NCBI GenBank assembly: GCA_963565915.1 | Contig: OY751486.1 | Coordinates: forward strand, 3,472,001 to 3,536,000 | Length of the DNA: 64,000 nt | Origin: Entoloma clypeatum | Taxonomy: Eukaryota > Basidiomycota > Agaricomycetes > Agaricales > Entolomataceae | Reading direction: 5' to 3' | Shown here: positions 32,297 through 43,075 of the stretch, in pieces | How positions within the stretch are numbered: the first letter of the stretch is position 1 | Layout: each line of letters begins with the position of its first letter | Program-made: the position numbers and the translations under genes | Notes under the pieces: model-generated | Databases searched by the model: none | What the model saw: only the letters and a program-made list of their open reading frames with translations | Told to the model about the DNA's origin: nothing

Positions 32297-35200
32297 TTAC
32301 AAGTGCGATAAGGGGCCTGGCTTAGTTGGTTGAGCGGAGTGGAAGTCCGCTACCGTATCCGCTGCGTGTTCAAGCTCGGATGCGGGTAACCAAGAAAACT
32401 CTTCACTGGTGTCTTCATAACCTAACCAGCGGACGAGGTAAAGGAGTTTGCAGCGTCGTCTTTTATCGATCTTTGAGTCGACGATTTCCGCAATTTCGTA
32501 TTCGGTTTCTCCGTCCATCTCGAGCGGAGGCGGAGGAGGTTGTATCCGATTTGGAATCTCGTTAGGAGTTGCTGGTTCGAGCATGGATATGTGGAAGACG
32601 GGGTGTATAGCACGCATAGTGTCGGGTAGACGTAGTGTAAAGGAGTGCGTGCCGGGTTGGGCTATGATTTCAAATGGGCCAGCATATTTGTCGGATAACT
32701 TTTGGGTGGGTCGTGTGGTGCGGAAGAACTTAGCTTTAACAAAGACTTCTTGTCCGACGCGGAGCGGGGGAGGCGGAGAACGTCGGACGTCCGCAGGGCC
32801 TTGATAACGTTGTTGTGCCTCTGCGACAGCAGTCTTTAGTTCTTGATGTAATTCATCTAAGTCGACGATGTATTGTCGAGCTTTATCGGATGCTAGATCA
32901 CGTTCCGGATGGAGTGTAATGTCGGGGTGATAACCTTTGTTGGCGAAGAATGGTGATACACCTGTGGTGGCACTCGGAGTGTTGTTGTAAGTGAACTCCG
33001 CAAGCGGAAGCAAAGCGGACCAGTTGTCTTGCTGGTAGTTGCAGAAAATGCGGAGGTATTGTTCGAGTGTCTGGTTGGTGCGTTCGGTTTGACCATCGCC
33101 TTCAGGGTGATATCCAGAAGTGAAGTGAAGTCTCATATCGAGGGCTTTTGCAAGAGAGCGGAAAAAACAGGAGACGAATTCAGGTCCGCGATCGGATGTG
33201 ACGTTTTGCGGAACTCCGTGCTTGGAAAAGACGTGAAGCATGAAAAGGTTTGCTAGGTCTTCGGATGTGCAATTAATGGTGGTAGAGATGAATATGCCTT
33301 GTTTAGTGAGGCGGTCTACAATGACCAGAATCACATCGGAGCCAGCGGATGTCGGAAGGGGTTCAATGAAATCCATGGAAATAGAATGCCAGGGACGTTC
33401 AGGAATAGGGAGTTGTTTAAGCAGACCGTAGGGTTTATGACGTTGGGGTTTGGCGCGCATACAAGTGGTACATGACTTGCAATACTTTTTGACGAAGTCG
33501 CGCATTCCAGGCCAAGTGTATTCTCGTTGGATAAGACTAATAGTCTTATTTTGACCAGGGTGTCCAGCGAGGATATGGTCGTGCTTATTGTGGAGGATGC
33601 GGAGACGGAGGTCGGATGAGTCGGGAACATAGATACGTCCATTGTGGAGTAGATAACCTGCTTCATTCACGATCCAGTGTGGATTAGGATTGTCGAGGAA
33701 AGAGGTATAAATGGGATCAGTCGGAAGAGCAGAGAGGATGTCGGAGCGGAGCTGATCTGTATCCATGATGATTGTGGCACGGAGGACGGGTGTATATAAC
33801 TCTGTTGCGCGAAGTGAAGTGGTGAGCTGTTCTTGTGTGAAGATGGGTTTGAAGTTGCTTGGGTTGATGGACGAATAGTCGCTATTTCCCTCTTTAGGGT
33901 AGATGTCCCATCGTCTACTTAAAAGATCGGGCTTCGTACCTAAACGGCCAGGGCGGAAGCGGATGACGAGATTGAACTGGCAGAGGTATTCGGACCAACG
34001 AGCTTGTCGACGTGATAAAATCTTGGTAGTAGAAAAGTACTCAAGATTTTTGTGGTCCGTTATGACATCGATCGGAGCAGCGGAGCCTTCAAGGTAGTGA
34101 CGCCAAACCTTGAATGCATCGTGGATCGCTAATAGTTCTTTGTCGTGGGTGTCATAGTTTAACTCGGGAGGTGTAAAGGTGCGGGAGTGGAAAGCGACCG
34201 GATGGATTTCGTCGTCGGAGGTGCGGATGGAGGGGATTGCACCCAAAGCGTAGTCGGAGGCATCGGTTTCGACGATAATAGGGCTGTCGGGAATCCAATG
34301 CATAAGAACAGGTGCCGTGGTAAAGGCTTTCTTCAAAGTTTTGAAAGATTCGCGAGCGGAGTCGGAGAAGTGCCATTGTGTGTTTTTGCGGGTGAGTCGA
34401 GTGAGCGGAACGGTGATTTCGGAGTAGTAAGGAACGAATCGTCGATAAAAATTGGCAAAACCTAAGAAAGACTGAATGTCTTTGACCTTCCTTGGTTCAG
34501 GCCAATCTTGAATAATTTTGACTTTCTTATCCGACATGCGGAGGCCTGTCGGAGAGAGGATAAAGCCAAGGTATTCAACAGTATCCGTAGAAAACTCGCA
34601 TTTGTCTGCGCGTGCGTATAAGCCGTGTTGTCGGAGACGTCGGAGGACTTCGCGGACATGCTTCCGATGCTCGGAGGGAGAGTCGGAGTAGATGAGGATG
34701 TCGTCGAGATATATGGTAACATACTTATCAAGCAGGTCGTGGAAGATGTCGTTCATGAAGCATTGAAAAACGGCTGGGGAGTTGGTGAGTCCAAATGGCA
34801 TGACAAGCCATTCAAAAGACCCGTAGCGCGTGCGGAAGGTGGTTTTCCATTCATCTCCTTCCGCTATGCGGACGAGGTGATAGGCGTGTCGGAGGTCGAG
34901 AGCCGTATAAACACTGGCTTTTCCAGCGGTCTGGAGAAGGTCGGATATGAGCGGAAGCGGATATCGGTCCTTCTTTGAGATTTTGTTAAGACCACGGAAA
35001 TCGACGCAAAGATGAAGGGAGCCATCCTTTTTACGAACGAAAAGGACGGGAGCACCGTGTGGGGAGGAAGAGGGTTGGATGAATCCAATGGTGAGGTGTT
35101 CGTCAATGAATTCACGGAGGGCATTGAGTTCGGTTTGTGAAAGGGAGTAGATCGGACCGAACGGAGGAGCGGAGCCCTCTTCAAGTTCGATTTTGAGGTC

Positions 35201-35973
35201 GTAGGTACGGTGGGGTGGAAGAGTGTCTGCTTTTCCTTTACTGAAGACGTCAGCATAGTCGTGGTATTCTTCGGGTACGTTTGTCAAGTCGGGGGTGTCG
35301 GAAGCGGATGCGGAGTGAGTGGAAACGGAGGGAGTCGAAAGGTGAAGTCGAAAGGATTGTGTACCAGGCAATTTGCATGCCCTCATAAATGCGGCTGCGT
35401 TAATGAGTGAAATCTGCGGAGCGGACTGCGGAGGTACGATCGGAGGTTCCGGAGGAGGAAGCGTAGCTGTCCTACCTTGGGAGGAGGTCGACGTCGATGT
35501 CGGAAACGGCTCTTTTTGCATCTGTGGACGGAAAGTGATACTGCCCAATACCCAGTCAATCATAGGATTGTGGCGGGTGAGCCAGTTGTATCCAAGAACC
35601 ACGGAAGAAGCGGAGTCGAGCGGAGTAACATAAAAATCCTGTTCAAAGGATTCACCTGAAAGAAAACATATAGGTATTGTTACAACTTGAGTGATAAACG
35701 CGTTAGAAGAACCATCGAAAAGCTTTAGTTCTAAGGGTGGAATAGCGGAGGTCGGAAGATCATAGGCGGAGGAAAAGTTATTGTCAATAAAACAGTGAGT
35801 AGATCCTGAATCAATAAGTGCTGGGACAGAATCTGAGGGGAAAAAAGAAGATGAGATATTGATACGTAAAGAGTTCGGATCGGAGAGAGCGGACGCGTTA
35901 AGTCGGATGGGAGCGGAGGCACGGAGAGAGTCAACGCAGTCCTCAGACCGTGCTTCATGAGGACCACTGCCTA
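32297..35973 (-). CDS. Pol of element B: protease, RT, RNase H, integrase, chromodomain (intact)
   Basis: Pol is read in the -1 frame from the slippery site at 35974-35980. Protease: LIDSGSTHCFIDNNF, then [46 protein letters not shown] and the catalytic VTIYLDDILIYSD. RNase [32 protein letters not shown]. Integrase zinc head: HDHILAGHPGQNKT with CTTCMRAK; core D-D-E: SMDFIEPL, VTSDRGPEF, GDGQTERTNQ. C-terminal chromodomain: YEIAEIVDSKIDK and LYLVRWLGYED.EEFSWLPA. No stop or shift is seen over about 1,220 codons, and every catalytic residue I can name is present. The stop is at 32297. With matching LTRs this is the best candidate for a competent enzyme in the window. Confidence 0.94.
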
Positions 35974-37263
35974 TTTTTTTGACTCGATCTCCTTACTTTT
36001 TTCCTTGGCTTGAGTGCCAACTTGGGCGGCTTTCCCTTTAGCCTTGGAAGCGGAGGAGGTGGACTTGGGACAGTCCTTGACAGCGTGTCCGACGCTACCG
36101 CAGAATAAGCAAAGGTTATTATCGAAACGATGTTTGCGTTCTTGATACGTCAGTTTGCCGTCTTTGCCTAATTTACTGGAGAGGTCGGGTTTCGGAGTGG
36201 ATGTGGAAGCGGAAGCGGTAGCGGGAGCAGAGGGTTTGGTTGATGATGTTTGTGGAGTGGATTGGTTCGGAGCGGATTGTTTTTTGTCGGACTTGGGAGT
36301 GGGTTTATCGGTTCTGGATTTCTCTCGTTGACGTTCCCAGTAGCGAGCGTCAATAGTATGAGCCGCGGATCGTAGGTCTGGTAAAGACTTGATCTTGGGT
36401 TGTTGGGAGAGGATGTCCTTGATCCGATCCGGAAGTCCGACGTAGTAGCGGTGTCGGAGGGAGTTTTCATCCCAGTCAGTCTTGGTAGCAAGACATTGGA
36501 ATTCAACATTGTACTTCAATATCTTTTGATTTTCCTTCATCCGTAGGTTGTCCAACTGTTCTTCGGCTTCGCCCTGAGGGTCAATGGTACCAAACTCGGA
36601 GCGGAGAAGCCGGACGAACTCGGGGAAAGAACCCCGCCAATTGGGTTCATCATCATCTAGAATGAAGGGTTCAAAAAATTCGAGTGCTGTGCCTCGGAAG
36701 TAAGACATGGCAAAGTTGACTTTGGAATGTTCTGAGTCGAAGTTGTCGTTGTCGGAGAAGTAAAGTTTGCATTGTAAAATGAATGCGGAGAGTTTGCGCG
36801 GATCGGATCCGTCAAAGGTATCCGGTTCGTTGGCATACGACTTTTTCTTCTTTGTATCTCGATGTTTCAACTCTTTGGTCATGAGCAGAATGGCTTCAGC
36901 TAGATTGGGTTCCTGATCTGGATTGGAATCGGAGTCGTCCAAATCTCCATGTAAACTACCGTCGGAAGGAGGAGGAGATCCTCCTAGAGGTCCGCCGAAT
37001 AAGCCAGAATTTAGAGGTGCGGAGGGTTCCGTTGGTGGGTTTAGTGGAGGACTGGCAGGAAGTGGTGGGAGCTGAGAGTCGGAAGAAGGCGGAGGAACGG
37101 ATGGTCCGGGGGTAGGGGCGGATGATGATGCTGTGGCTCCTCAAGGGGTAATGGTTACATTGCGTGTTCCTCGAAGAAAAGCAGAGCGTGGTGTGGAAGA
37201 TGAACGTTCTGCTGCTGCACGAGCAGTCCTAGTTGTTCGAACTGTATTACGGGTTTGAGACAT
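35971..37263 (-). CDS. Gag of element B, with one in-frame TGA near the N-terminus
   Basis: The frame starts at ATG 37263-37261 (MSQTRNTVRTTRTARAAAE) and holds a Pro/Ser-rich region, then NLAEAILLMTKELKHRD, FDGSDPRKLSAFILQCKLYF, MSYFRGTALEFFEP (capsid-like retrotransposon gag), EFGTIDPQGEAEEQLDNL, KYNVEFQ and YYVGLPDRIKDIL. One CCHC knuckle follows, CLFCGSVGHAVKDC, and a Lys-rich end to the TAG at 35973-35971. A TGA at 37143-37141 (codon 41, context CCT TGA GGA, where CGA is likely ancestral) breaks the frame. A downstream Met (36942) would leave the capsid domain whole with a 323-residue product. So this copy may be hampered or use the inner start. Confidence 0.88.
35974..35980 (-). promoter_or_regulatory. 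-1 ribosomal frameshift site A AAA AAA at the gag-pol junction of element B
   Basis: In element sense the sequence reads GAG TCA AAA AAA TAG. Seven A form a classical slippery heptamer in phase with gag, directly followed by the gag stop. The -1 frame (AAA AAA ATA GGC) is open from here into protease. The same TCAAAAAAATAG stands at the gag end in element C. Confidence 0.75.
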
Positions 37264-37301
37264 GTGGGTAGAGGTTGTTGGGTAAATCAAAGAATGGTGG
37301 T

Positions 37302-37312
37302 AGTTCAAATAT
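37302..37312 (-). promoter_or_regulatory. Self-complementary primer-binding site of element B
   Basis: Two bases beyond the LTR end, plus-strand AGTTCAAATAT (37302-37312) is the exact reverse complement of ATATTTGAACT at 37559-37569 inside the LTR, about 35 bp downstream of TATAAATA in element sense. An 11-nt fold-back of Tf1 type is implied. Confidence 0.75.
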
Positions 37313-37314
37313 AC

Positions 37315-37847
37315 TGTCACGTAGCGTGTTTCTCAACGTCGGACGAGTCGGAGCGGAGTAGCGGAGGAGCGGAATGCGGTAAGTGCAACGTTGGCAGAAA
37401 GGACCTGGCTTCAACTTGTGCGTTGCGCCCCACTCTTTGATGTGGTCCTCGATTTCGGATTGGCGGATGTCGGATGAGCGGATGAGCGGATGAGCGGAGG
37501 TGACGGAGAGAATGCTCAAAGGCAAGTAGAGACGGATGCGAATGAGGTGTAACGTATGATATTTGAACTGAGGTTCTACGACAGGTTTGTACACTATTTA
37601 TAGTAGACTAGAATGATCAGCATTACTATAAGTGATGTGCAGATATTGGAGTTGACCATCGGAACATTCGGAGTACGGAGAGTAACAAATGAAAAGTGAA
37701 CAACATATGTCTACTTGTAAGTATGGTTGAGATGTTACGTAGTAGAAGTATATTCAATATAAATAGAATGTTGTTGGAGCGGATGTCGGAGCGGATGAAA
37801 TGTCGGAGTCGTCGGATAAGTCGGATGTGAACCGTATGGTTATGACA
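37315..37847 (-). repeat. 5' LTR of element B (533 bp)
   Basis: The same 533 bp as 30570-31102. It is flanked on the outer side by CCAAT (37848-37852), matching 30565-30569. Confidence 0.96.
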
Positions 37848-38367
37848 CCAATGAAGAGCACCGAGGCATTTTTCTGGCGGATTGGGAGGATTCTCAGACA
37901 AGATGAGATGGGAGGCCCACTGCTAGGTCATTCATCTTCTATCACAGTTACATGTATGTCAACTCTTGGCAGATTTGAAGACCAGGCGCGACTCTGTCTT
38001 GATGAAATTCTTTTTCTTCTGAGGACTACTCTGGTGCTCTGGTGCTTCGCGGCTCCCCCCAACCACCCAATGTGTGCCCACCAACATCGTTATTTGGTAT
38101 GTGGTGAATAGATGCTGCGTAATGTTCGTGAAGAACTGATCATTCTCTCTTCATAGATCTACTCAGCTGAAAATGGACATCATTTACGAAGAGTCAAATA
38201 CAGTTATTTATGACGCAGCTGAACAAGGTGGTGTTCCGGAACTTTCATCTCAACACCCATACCAGCTTGAGCAATTTGGAGGAGGTTCTGGTTGATATGG
38301 TCTCAGGCACAACATCCAACTTACCCCCAACGCCTCCGCGGAAAGCCGAATCGCTGCCCAAAAACAC
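37848..38367. other. Old sequence resuming right of element B
   Basis: This continues the DNA that element B split at CCAAT. Short frames (for example at 37860-38110) show no recognisable domain. It probably belongs to the same old mobile sequence as the gene region that follows. Confidence 0.4.
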
Positions 38368-40415
38368 GTGAATGCTGTTGTGAACGACCTCGAGGGTCTA
38401 GATCCCGAGACGCTTGAGTTGTTATCAACGCAGGCTCCATTGGATACTCCCAGCCCTCCAGCAACAAGCTCCATGATTGCAGGACGTTCCTTGGACCCAG
38501 TCCTATTGTTCATCCTGACACCACGCGTCTCCTCTCAGGCACCAGAGGCAACACCCACTCTGATGCCTCAAGACCCATTTCTCGTCCAACAAGCCGCACC
38601 AGAGGCGATGCCCACTCCGACGCCTCAAGACCCATTCCTCGTCCAATGAGACCACACCGAGGATGTCAAGGAAGCGTTCCTTTCCAAAATGGGCTTTGAG
38701 CCTCTCGCACTCCCCCCTCCTCCTGTTATTTCAAGATCTACGTCTGTTGGTACGATGGGCCAGCCCTCATATGACCACGGTCCCACTCCTGCTGCAGTGG
38801 ATGATGATTATGTGAACTCCCTTTCCAGAGACGAAGCTGCCCCACGCAGTCGTTGGTCCAACGCAGATGTCGCGGTCATCAGCGAGGCCTTCAAAAGCAT
38901 AGATACACTTTTTGCGGATGTATCAAAACACATTAATTGGCCTATTACAACTCTCATCAACCGCTGGAATGTCCAACACAGTTACTCTGCGAACACCTCC
39001 CTTTGGAATCATATCAGGCTTATTTTGCAGTCAACACAGACAAGGAGCGCGAATGCACCGGTGATCCTACAGCTGACTGTAAGTCCTCAAACACTTCTGC
39101 ATGCCATTTTGTCTGATTTTTGTAGGCTGCAAGTGTTGGGACTCCTTCAAACGTGAGTACGGAGACGATGTCGCTGAATTCCTCCACGCACAAGCCGAAC
39201 TACAACAATTCACACAGACACAAACCCTTGCCCAGCGACGTCATGAATTCAAGAGGTTCTTCTCAAAGTTAGAGAAGACAGCTACAGAGGGGTTCGCCCA
39301 CGGCTTTGAGACCCTTTTTATTACCATCAGAAACTGTGTCAATGAGGACACTAACCTTGCGCAGGTCTGGACGTCTTCCGGTTTGGAGAATATAAGTTCC
39401 TCGCTGGAGTACTACATGTCCTCATCATCTAATACTCTTTCCGACAGTTCCTTTCTGGCAGACTTGGTCTGTCAAGTGACCAACTCATTGGCCTAGCGAA
39501 GACACAGGCATAGTAAGTCCAATCCATCCCATTGTATCACGAATCTGACAGAATTCATTCTAGCCATGCCTCCGCGGAAACCTTTATGAAGGACTACGTC
39601 GCCCAAAACGATCTAACATCAAAACAGGAAGATGATGCCGCATGTCAAGAATCACCGTCCACCACCATCGTCTTTGACTCGCTTTCGCTTGAGGGAAAAC
39701 AGATCGCACTTTGTGCATCGCTGATTAGCCTTTTTCCTGATCCTGATCTCTGAGGTTCGAGACTAATTGTATGTTTGTCCCACAGACGATGCCGGAAAGC
39801 CACTTGGCAGAGATGGCTGCAAAGGCTCAATTCCCATGGAGCACAATGGCCATGACGCTCAAAAGGTTTGCCCTCTGCCTGGATAACTGGCCAGCGGAAG
39901 TTGCGTTTCCAGGTGAAGGTGTCAGGGATGGTGAGCTCACCCCTGATTACCTTATGAAGCTATCAAAAGCCCAAAACAATGATGTTCCGAAGGGCAAGGA
40001 AGCTGGGCCAAAGGCGAAGCAGGGGATCAAGGATTGGTTGAAGAAAAGTGTCGAGATTCTATACGCGGCGATGCAAGACGAGACATCCAAGCCCATCTTG
40101 CAACCAGTTGATAAGGCTTGTAAGTTTATTACCCCTCCTACGGCCACCGTTACTTACTAACACTTTGATGCAGTGATTGAAAAGGATGCGATCCCAATCA
40201 TGGTCAATGCGCCGCCCCCTGCACACTACCCTGTATCCCGGGGACAACAACTCTTTCTCAACGGCAATATTGACTTCAACGGCCCACCCCGGCTGCATCT
40301 GAGCGCTGCGTTGACAAAGATTAAGCGCAAAAAGGAGAAGACCAAGAAAGCTGGTTCATCCCTGCCTGAAGATATCATCTCAGTCCATTCCTCGAGTCCG
40401 GCCCCCCCTCCATGA
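38368..40415 (+). pseudogene. Unrecognised multi-exon, probably transposon-borne gene, interrupted
   Basis: Several plus-strand frames join by short introns. The first (38368-38648) has two tandem copies of a 19-residue unit ending in PTxxPQDPFLVQ and stops at a TGA. The next has SRWSNADVAVISEAFKSID, DVSKHINWPITTLINRWN, then CWDSFKREYGDDVAEFLHAQ, LAQRRHEFKRFFSKLEK, FETLFITIRNCVNEDTN, later FPWSTMAMTLKRFALCLDNW with PAEVAFPGEG, and EKDAIPIMVNAPPPAH, RGQQLFLNGNIDFNGPPR. I recall similar proteins as repeated hypothetical families in mushroom genomes, which suggests a mobile origin, but I cannot name a domain. The opening helices could be a Myb/SANT-like DNA-binding segment (RWSNAD...RWN). A terminal acidic, Lys-rich part follows. 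Confidence 0.5.
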
Positions 40416-40439
40416 CCTCGGACTTGGCTCCAGAAGCAG

Positions 40440-41135
40440 ATGACAAAGGCCACCCGTGGTCGACAAGCTATCTGCCAGGATTGCGACTCCTCAGACAACG
40501 ACTGCCCTCTTGTCAAACTTGCAAAGCGACGCATCATCGTCGACGATGATGGCGATGATGACAACTACGTTGACAACAGTGATTCCCAGGTGCCGGTGAA
40601 TGGGAAGAAGAAGCAAAAGGAGTGGGCGCAGGACAGTGAGCTGGGCGAAGAGTTCAATGAGGTATTGAGCGACGACTTGGAGCATGCCCCACTTCCCTGC
40701 CTTGATTTCAAGACCATGGCCAAGGCCAAGAGCAAGAAACCCGCCACCCCCCCCATGGTCGTCATAACATCCGCTCCTACTCCAGCAATGAAGCTGCCAA
40801 CCTCCAGCATCAAACCACGCCCGCTTGCCAAGGTGGCTCCACCTGTGCCAACGTCGACGGTCAATCTCACGACAGGGTCACAAACAATGTTGGGTGCAGA
40901 CTCCACAAAGACTGTGAATCTCGCGGTGTCTCTAACATCAGCCCTATTGACCCCCGCTGCAGTGCCCGTTCCACCCATTATCTTATCGCCCGCTCTTTCC
41001 CATACACTAGCGCCTCCTCTCAGCAAGCATGGTTATACGGAAGGTGCCAACAAACATGTTGGGGATGTCATCGACAAGTCGGGAAACAAGAAAATGCGCA
41101 CTGAAGCTGAATCCAAAGACCATTACAGTCCATAG
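40440..41135 (+). CDS. Low-complexity Pro/Thr-rich ORF, probably the tail of the preceding gene
   Basis: A 231-codon frame begins TKATRGRQAICQDCDSSDNDC (a CxxC and another Cys), then an acidic run (DDDGDDDNYVDNSD), basic patches (GKKKQKE, KAKSKKP) and a Pro/Thr/Ala-rich tail. No domain is recognised. It follows the preceding exons with a 24-bp gap, so it may be one protein with them. It could be disordered linker sequence of a transposon-borne protein. Confidence 0.4.
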   Translation: MTKATRGRQAICQDCDSSDNDCPLVKLAKRRIIVDDDGDDDNYVDNSDSQVPVNGKKKQKEWAQDSELGEEFNEVLSDDLEHAPLPCLDFKTMAKAKSKKPATPPMVVITSAPTPAMKLPTSSIKPRPLAKVAPPVPTSTVNLTTGSQTMLGADSTKTVNLAVSLTSALLTPAAVPVPPIILSPALSHTLAPPLSKHGYTEGANKHVGDVIDKSGNKKMRTEAESKDHYSP

Positions 41136-41173
41136 TCCCCACTCCCGCTATTCCGCCGCCCACCCCCCCCCAT

Positions 41174-41921
41174 ATGCCAGCCAGCATCACCTACTTGAAA
41201 AGCATTGACAAACGCGCTGCTGAGCTTGTTGAGAAGTTCAACTTGTGTGACAATGGACAGTCCTGTGACAACGTGCACCGTCCAGACCGAGGTCCCCAAC
41301 CTGCTGCTGCTCCTGGAGCCCCCACCACCATTGCTGAACAGGCTCCCCATGATCCGGTCTCTGGAGGATTTCTTGATGAATGCGCCTTTGGACCCCATTG
41401 CTCGGCCGATTTACCCATGACAGCTACAGGCCAGTACCGGCGGCCTGTCAACTACATGGGCTATGGTTACCCAGGGGCATACCATTCCAACATGTATCCT
41501 CACCGCAGCCCATATGGCCCCCCCCCCCCCCCCCCCCCCCCGCCAGTACTATGATGACCAGGCATTTCCTCCCGAGACCATGCCATATCCGCCCACGCAT
41601 GGAGCATACAACCACACTGCCGCTGGACCATATGGACACCATAACCCTATGATGTATCACATGCCATCGCACCAATATCCTGATCGTCGACAAACTCCAG
41701 AATGGCCTGGAGAGACAGAGGTTGCGCTTGCAGGGCCCTCCTTCCTTGCTCCCGACCACCATCTGGGTGCCCCCCCATGTCGACAACCCTCTGCGGAGCG
41801 TGGCACAAGACCTCCAGGCCCACATTATCCATGGGTACCTGCTCGCGCTCCTCCTGCCCCATGGATGACTGGCAGTGAGATGAGGGCGGAACAGGAGTCG
41901 ATGGATGCTGCAACAGAGTGA
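41174..41921 (+). pseudogene. Pro/His/Tyr-rich ORF split by a 24-bp poly-C run
   Basis: From 41174 the frame reads MPASITYLKSIDKRAAELVEK, NLCDNGQSCDNVHRP, then a Tyr/Pro-rich part up to a poly-Pro run at the C tract (41518-41541), after which it stops. The apparent continuation is in another frame: YYDDQAFPPETMPYPP, YGHHNPMMYHMPSHQYPD and WMTGSEMRAEQE to 41921. Change of the C-run length by one base would join or separate the two halves. It is either a slippage mutation or an assembly/sequencing error. No known domain. Confidence 0.45.
41518..41541. repeat. 24-bp poly-C homopolymer inside a coding frame
   Basis: An uninterrupted run of 24 C by the given sequence. Its true length is uncertain with most sequencing methods. 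Confidence 0.85.
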
Positions 41922-42303
41922 GGGAATATGTTGCGGACTGTGCCGCTATTTATGATTATCTCGTTTTTGCCTAACTTCTTGACTGTTCCTTGTTTCTCGC
42001 CATTTCAGTACCTTTCTTGCCGTTCCACTTTCTTGCCATCTATTTTGCCCTACTGCACGTAGCTCATTAAGTAACTGTTGTGACGAATCAATATATGTTG
42101 TCCTATTTCTGTGACTTGAAACTGTTCGTCATCGCGAAACATTGACCTCAAACTCTTCGCCATCGCCAGCATCCTCTGCATGGTGGTGTGCAATAATCGA
42201 CTCCTTATTTTACCACTCATCCATGCCGAAAACACTGGATGAGGCCCTCTCAAGCCCTACGGCCACCCACACTGAAGCCTTGGACACTGTTAGGTGGCAA
42301 CTG

Positions 42304-42353
42304 AACACTAGACACTGTCCTTCGCAGAAGTGTAAAGGACAGTGTCTAGTGTT
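42304..42353. repeat. Perfect 19-bp inverted repeat with 12-nt loop
   Basis: AACACTAGACACTGTCCTT (42304-42322) pairs perfectly with 42335-42353. It could be a small-RNA hairpin or a fold-back transposon end. No other copy was seen in the window. Confidence 0.85.
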
Positions 42354-42387
42354 GCGATGGCGTTGTGAGCCAGATCCCCACCCGATC

Positions 42388-42999
42388 TTATTCCAGAAGA
42401 GGATTTAAGTGTGGAACCTCGGGACCAGTTCGACCGAGGAGGCCATTTTCGATTGTCACAAAAATTGAGCCTGCAGGTATATTAGTCAGCAGAATTCGTC
42501 CTGCCAGGGGTGGAATGGATCCCTGACAAGATGTGATCAAGATTGACAGCTCGTCCTGCAATGAGGCTGGTCCACTCGGTGTCGGGGAACTGTGGGCACT
42601 GTCCCGAGTTATACAGGAGGGACTTTGCATATTTGGGATCCCGTGAAAAGTTTTCGAGGATGGTCAATGTCTTTTTGCAGGAGGATCGGAGATTCGTTGG
42701 TTTAACGGTTTCTCTGATGACCCACGGCAAGGCGTTAACATCGAGCTTGGGTCACTTTGGCTCTCCATCTCCTGCGTCCATAATGGGTGCGCGCAAACGG
42801 GCTCTTTTAGCCGTTGTGCTAACGATTTCCCCTCCGTTGGGATCTTCGTCCCCATCCCCGAGGGTTGCTCCATTTCCATCTCCATTCCTGTCCCTGACTC
42901 CGTCTCCGGCTCGCAGACATCTTGAACCTTCTCGAGATAAAATCGCTGCCAGTCCACCTTGTGTTCCTCGTCATCTGGCATTGTCTGTGAACCTCTCAA
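42388..42999 (-). pseudogene. Fragment of DIRS-like ORF1 (gag-like)
   Basis: On the minus strand, DWQRFYLEKVQDVCEPE leads to a shift, then ILENFSRDPKYAKSLLYNSGQ, CPQFPDTEWTSLIAGRAVNLD and HILSGIHSTPG. The block PQFPDxEWxxLIxGRAVNLDxxLSG is what I recall from the first ORF of agaricomycete DIRS-like retroelements, the same group as the RT at 16.4-17.7 kb. Stops and a frameshift make it a relic. Flanking repeats were not found. Confidence 0.6.
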
Positions 43000-43075
43000 A
43001 ATTGTCGAGCCAACCTAGTCAGTAGGGATGATATATGTATCAGGTCCTAACACCTTAGCATGGAGGTGTTGCATG

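Larger units (their letters stand above)
30570..37847 (-). mobile_element. Ty3/Gypsy chromovirus element B, complete, identical LTRs, TSD CCAAT
   Basis: This 7278-bp element lies on the minus strand. Both LTRs are 533 bp and I could find no difference between them. They start TGTCATAACC and end ACGTGACA in element sense. The 5-bp duplication CCAAT stands at 30565-30569 and 37848-37852. Order in element sense: 5' LTR, self-complementary PBS, gag, -1 slippery site, pol with chromodomain, an oppositely oriented Zn2Cys6 gene, purine tract, 3' LTR. Only one nonsense codon was seen (gag). Identity of LTRs means a very recent insertion or recent gene conversion. Confidence 0.96.
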
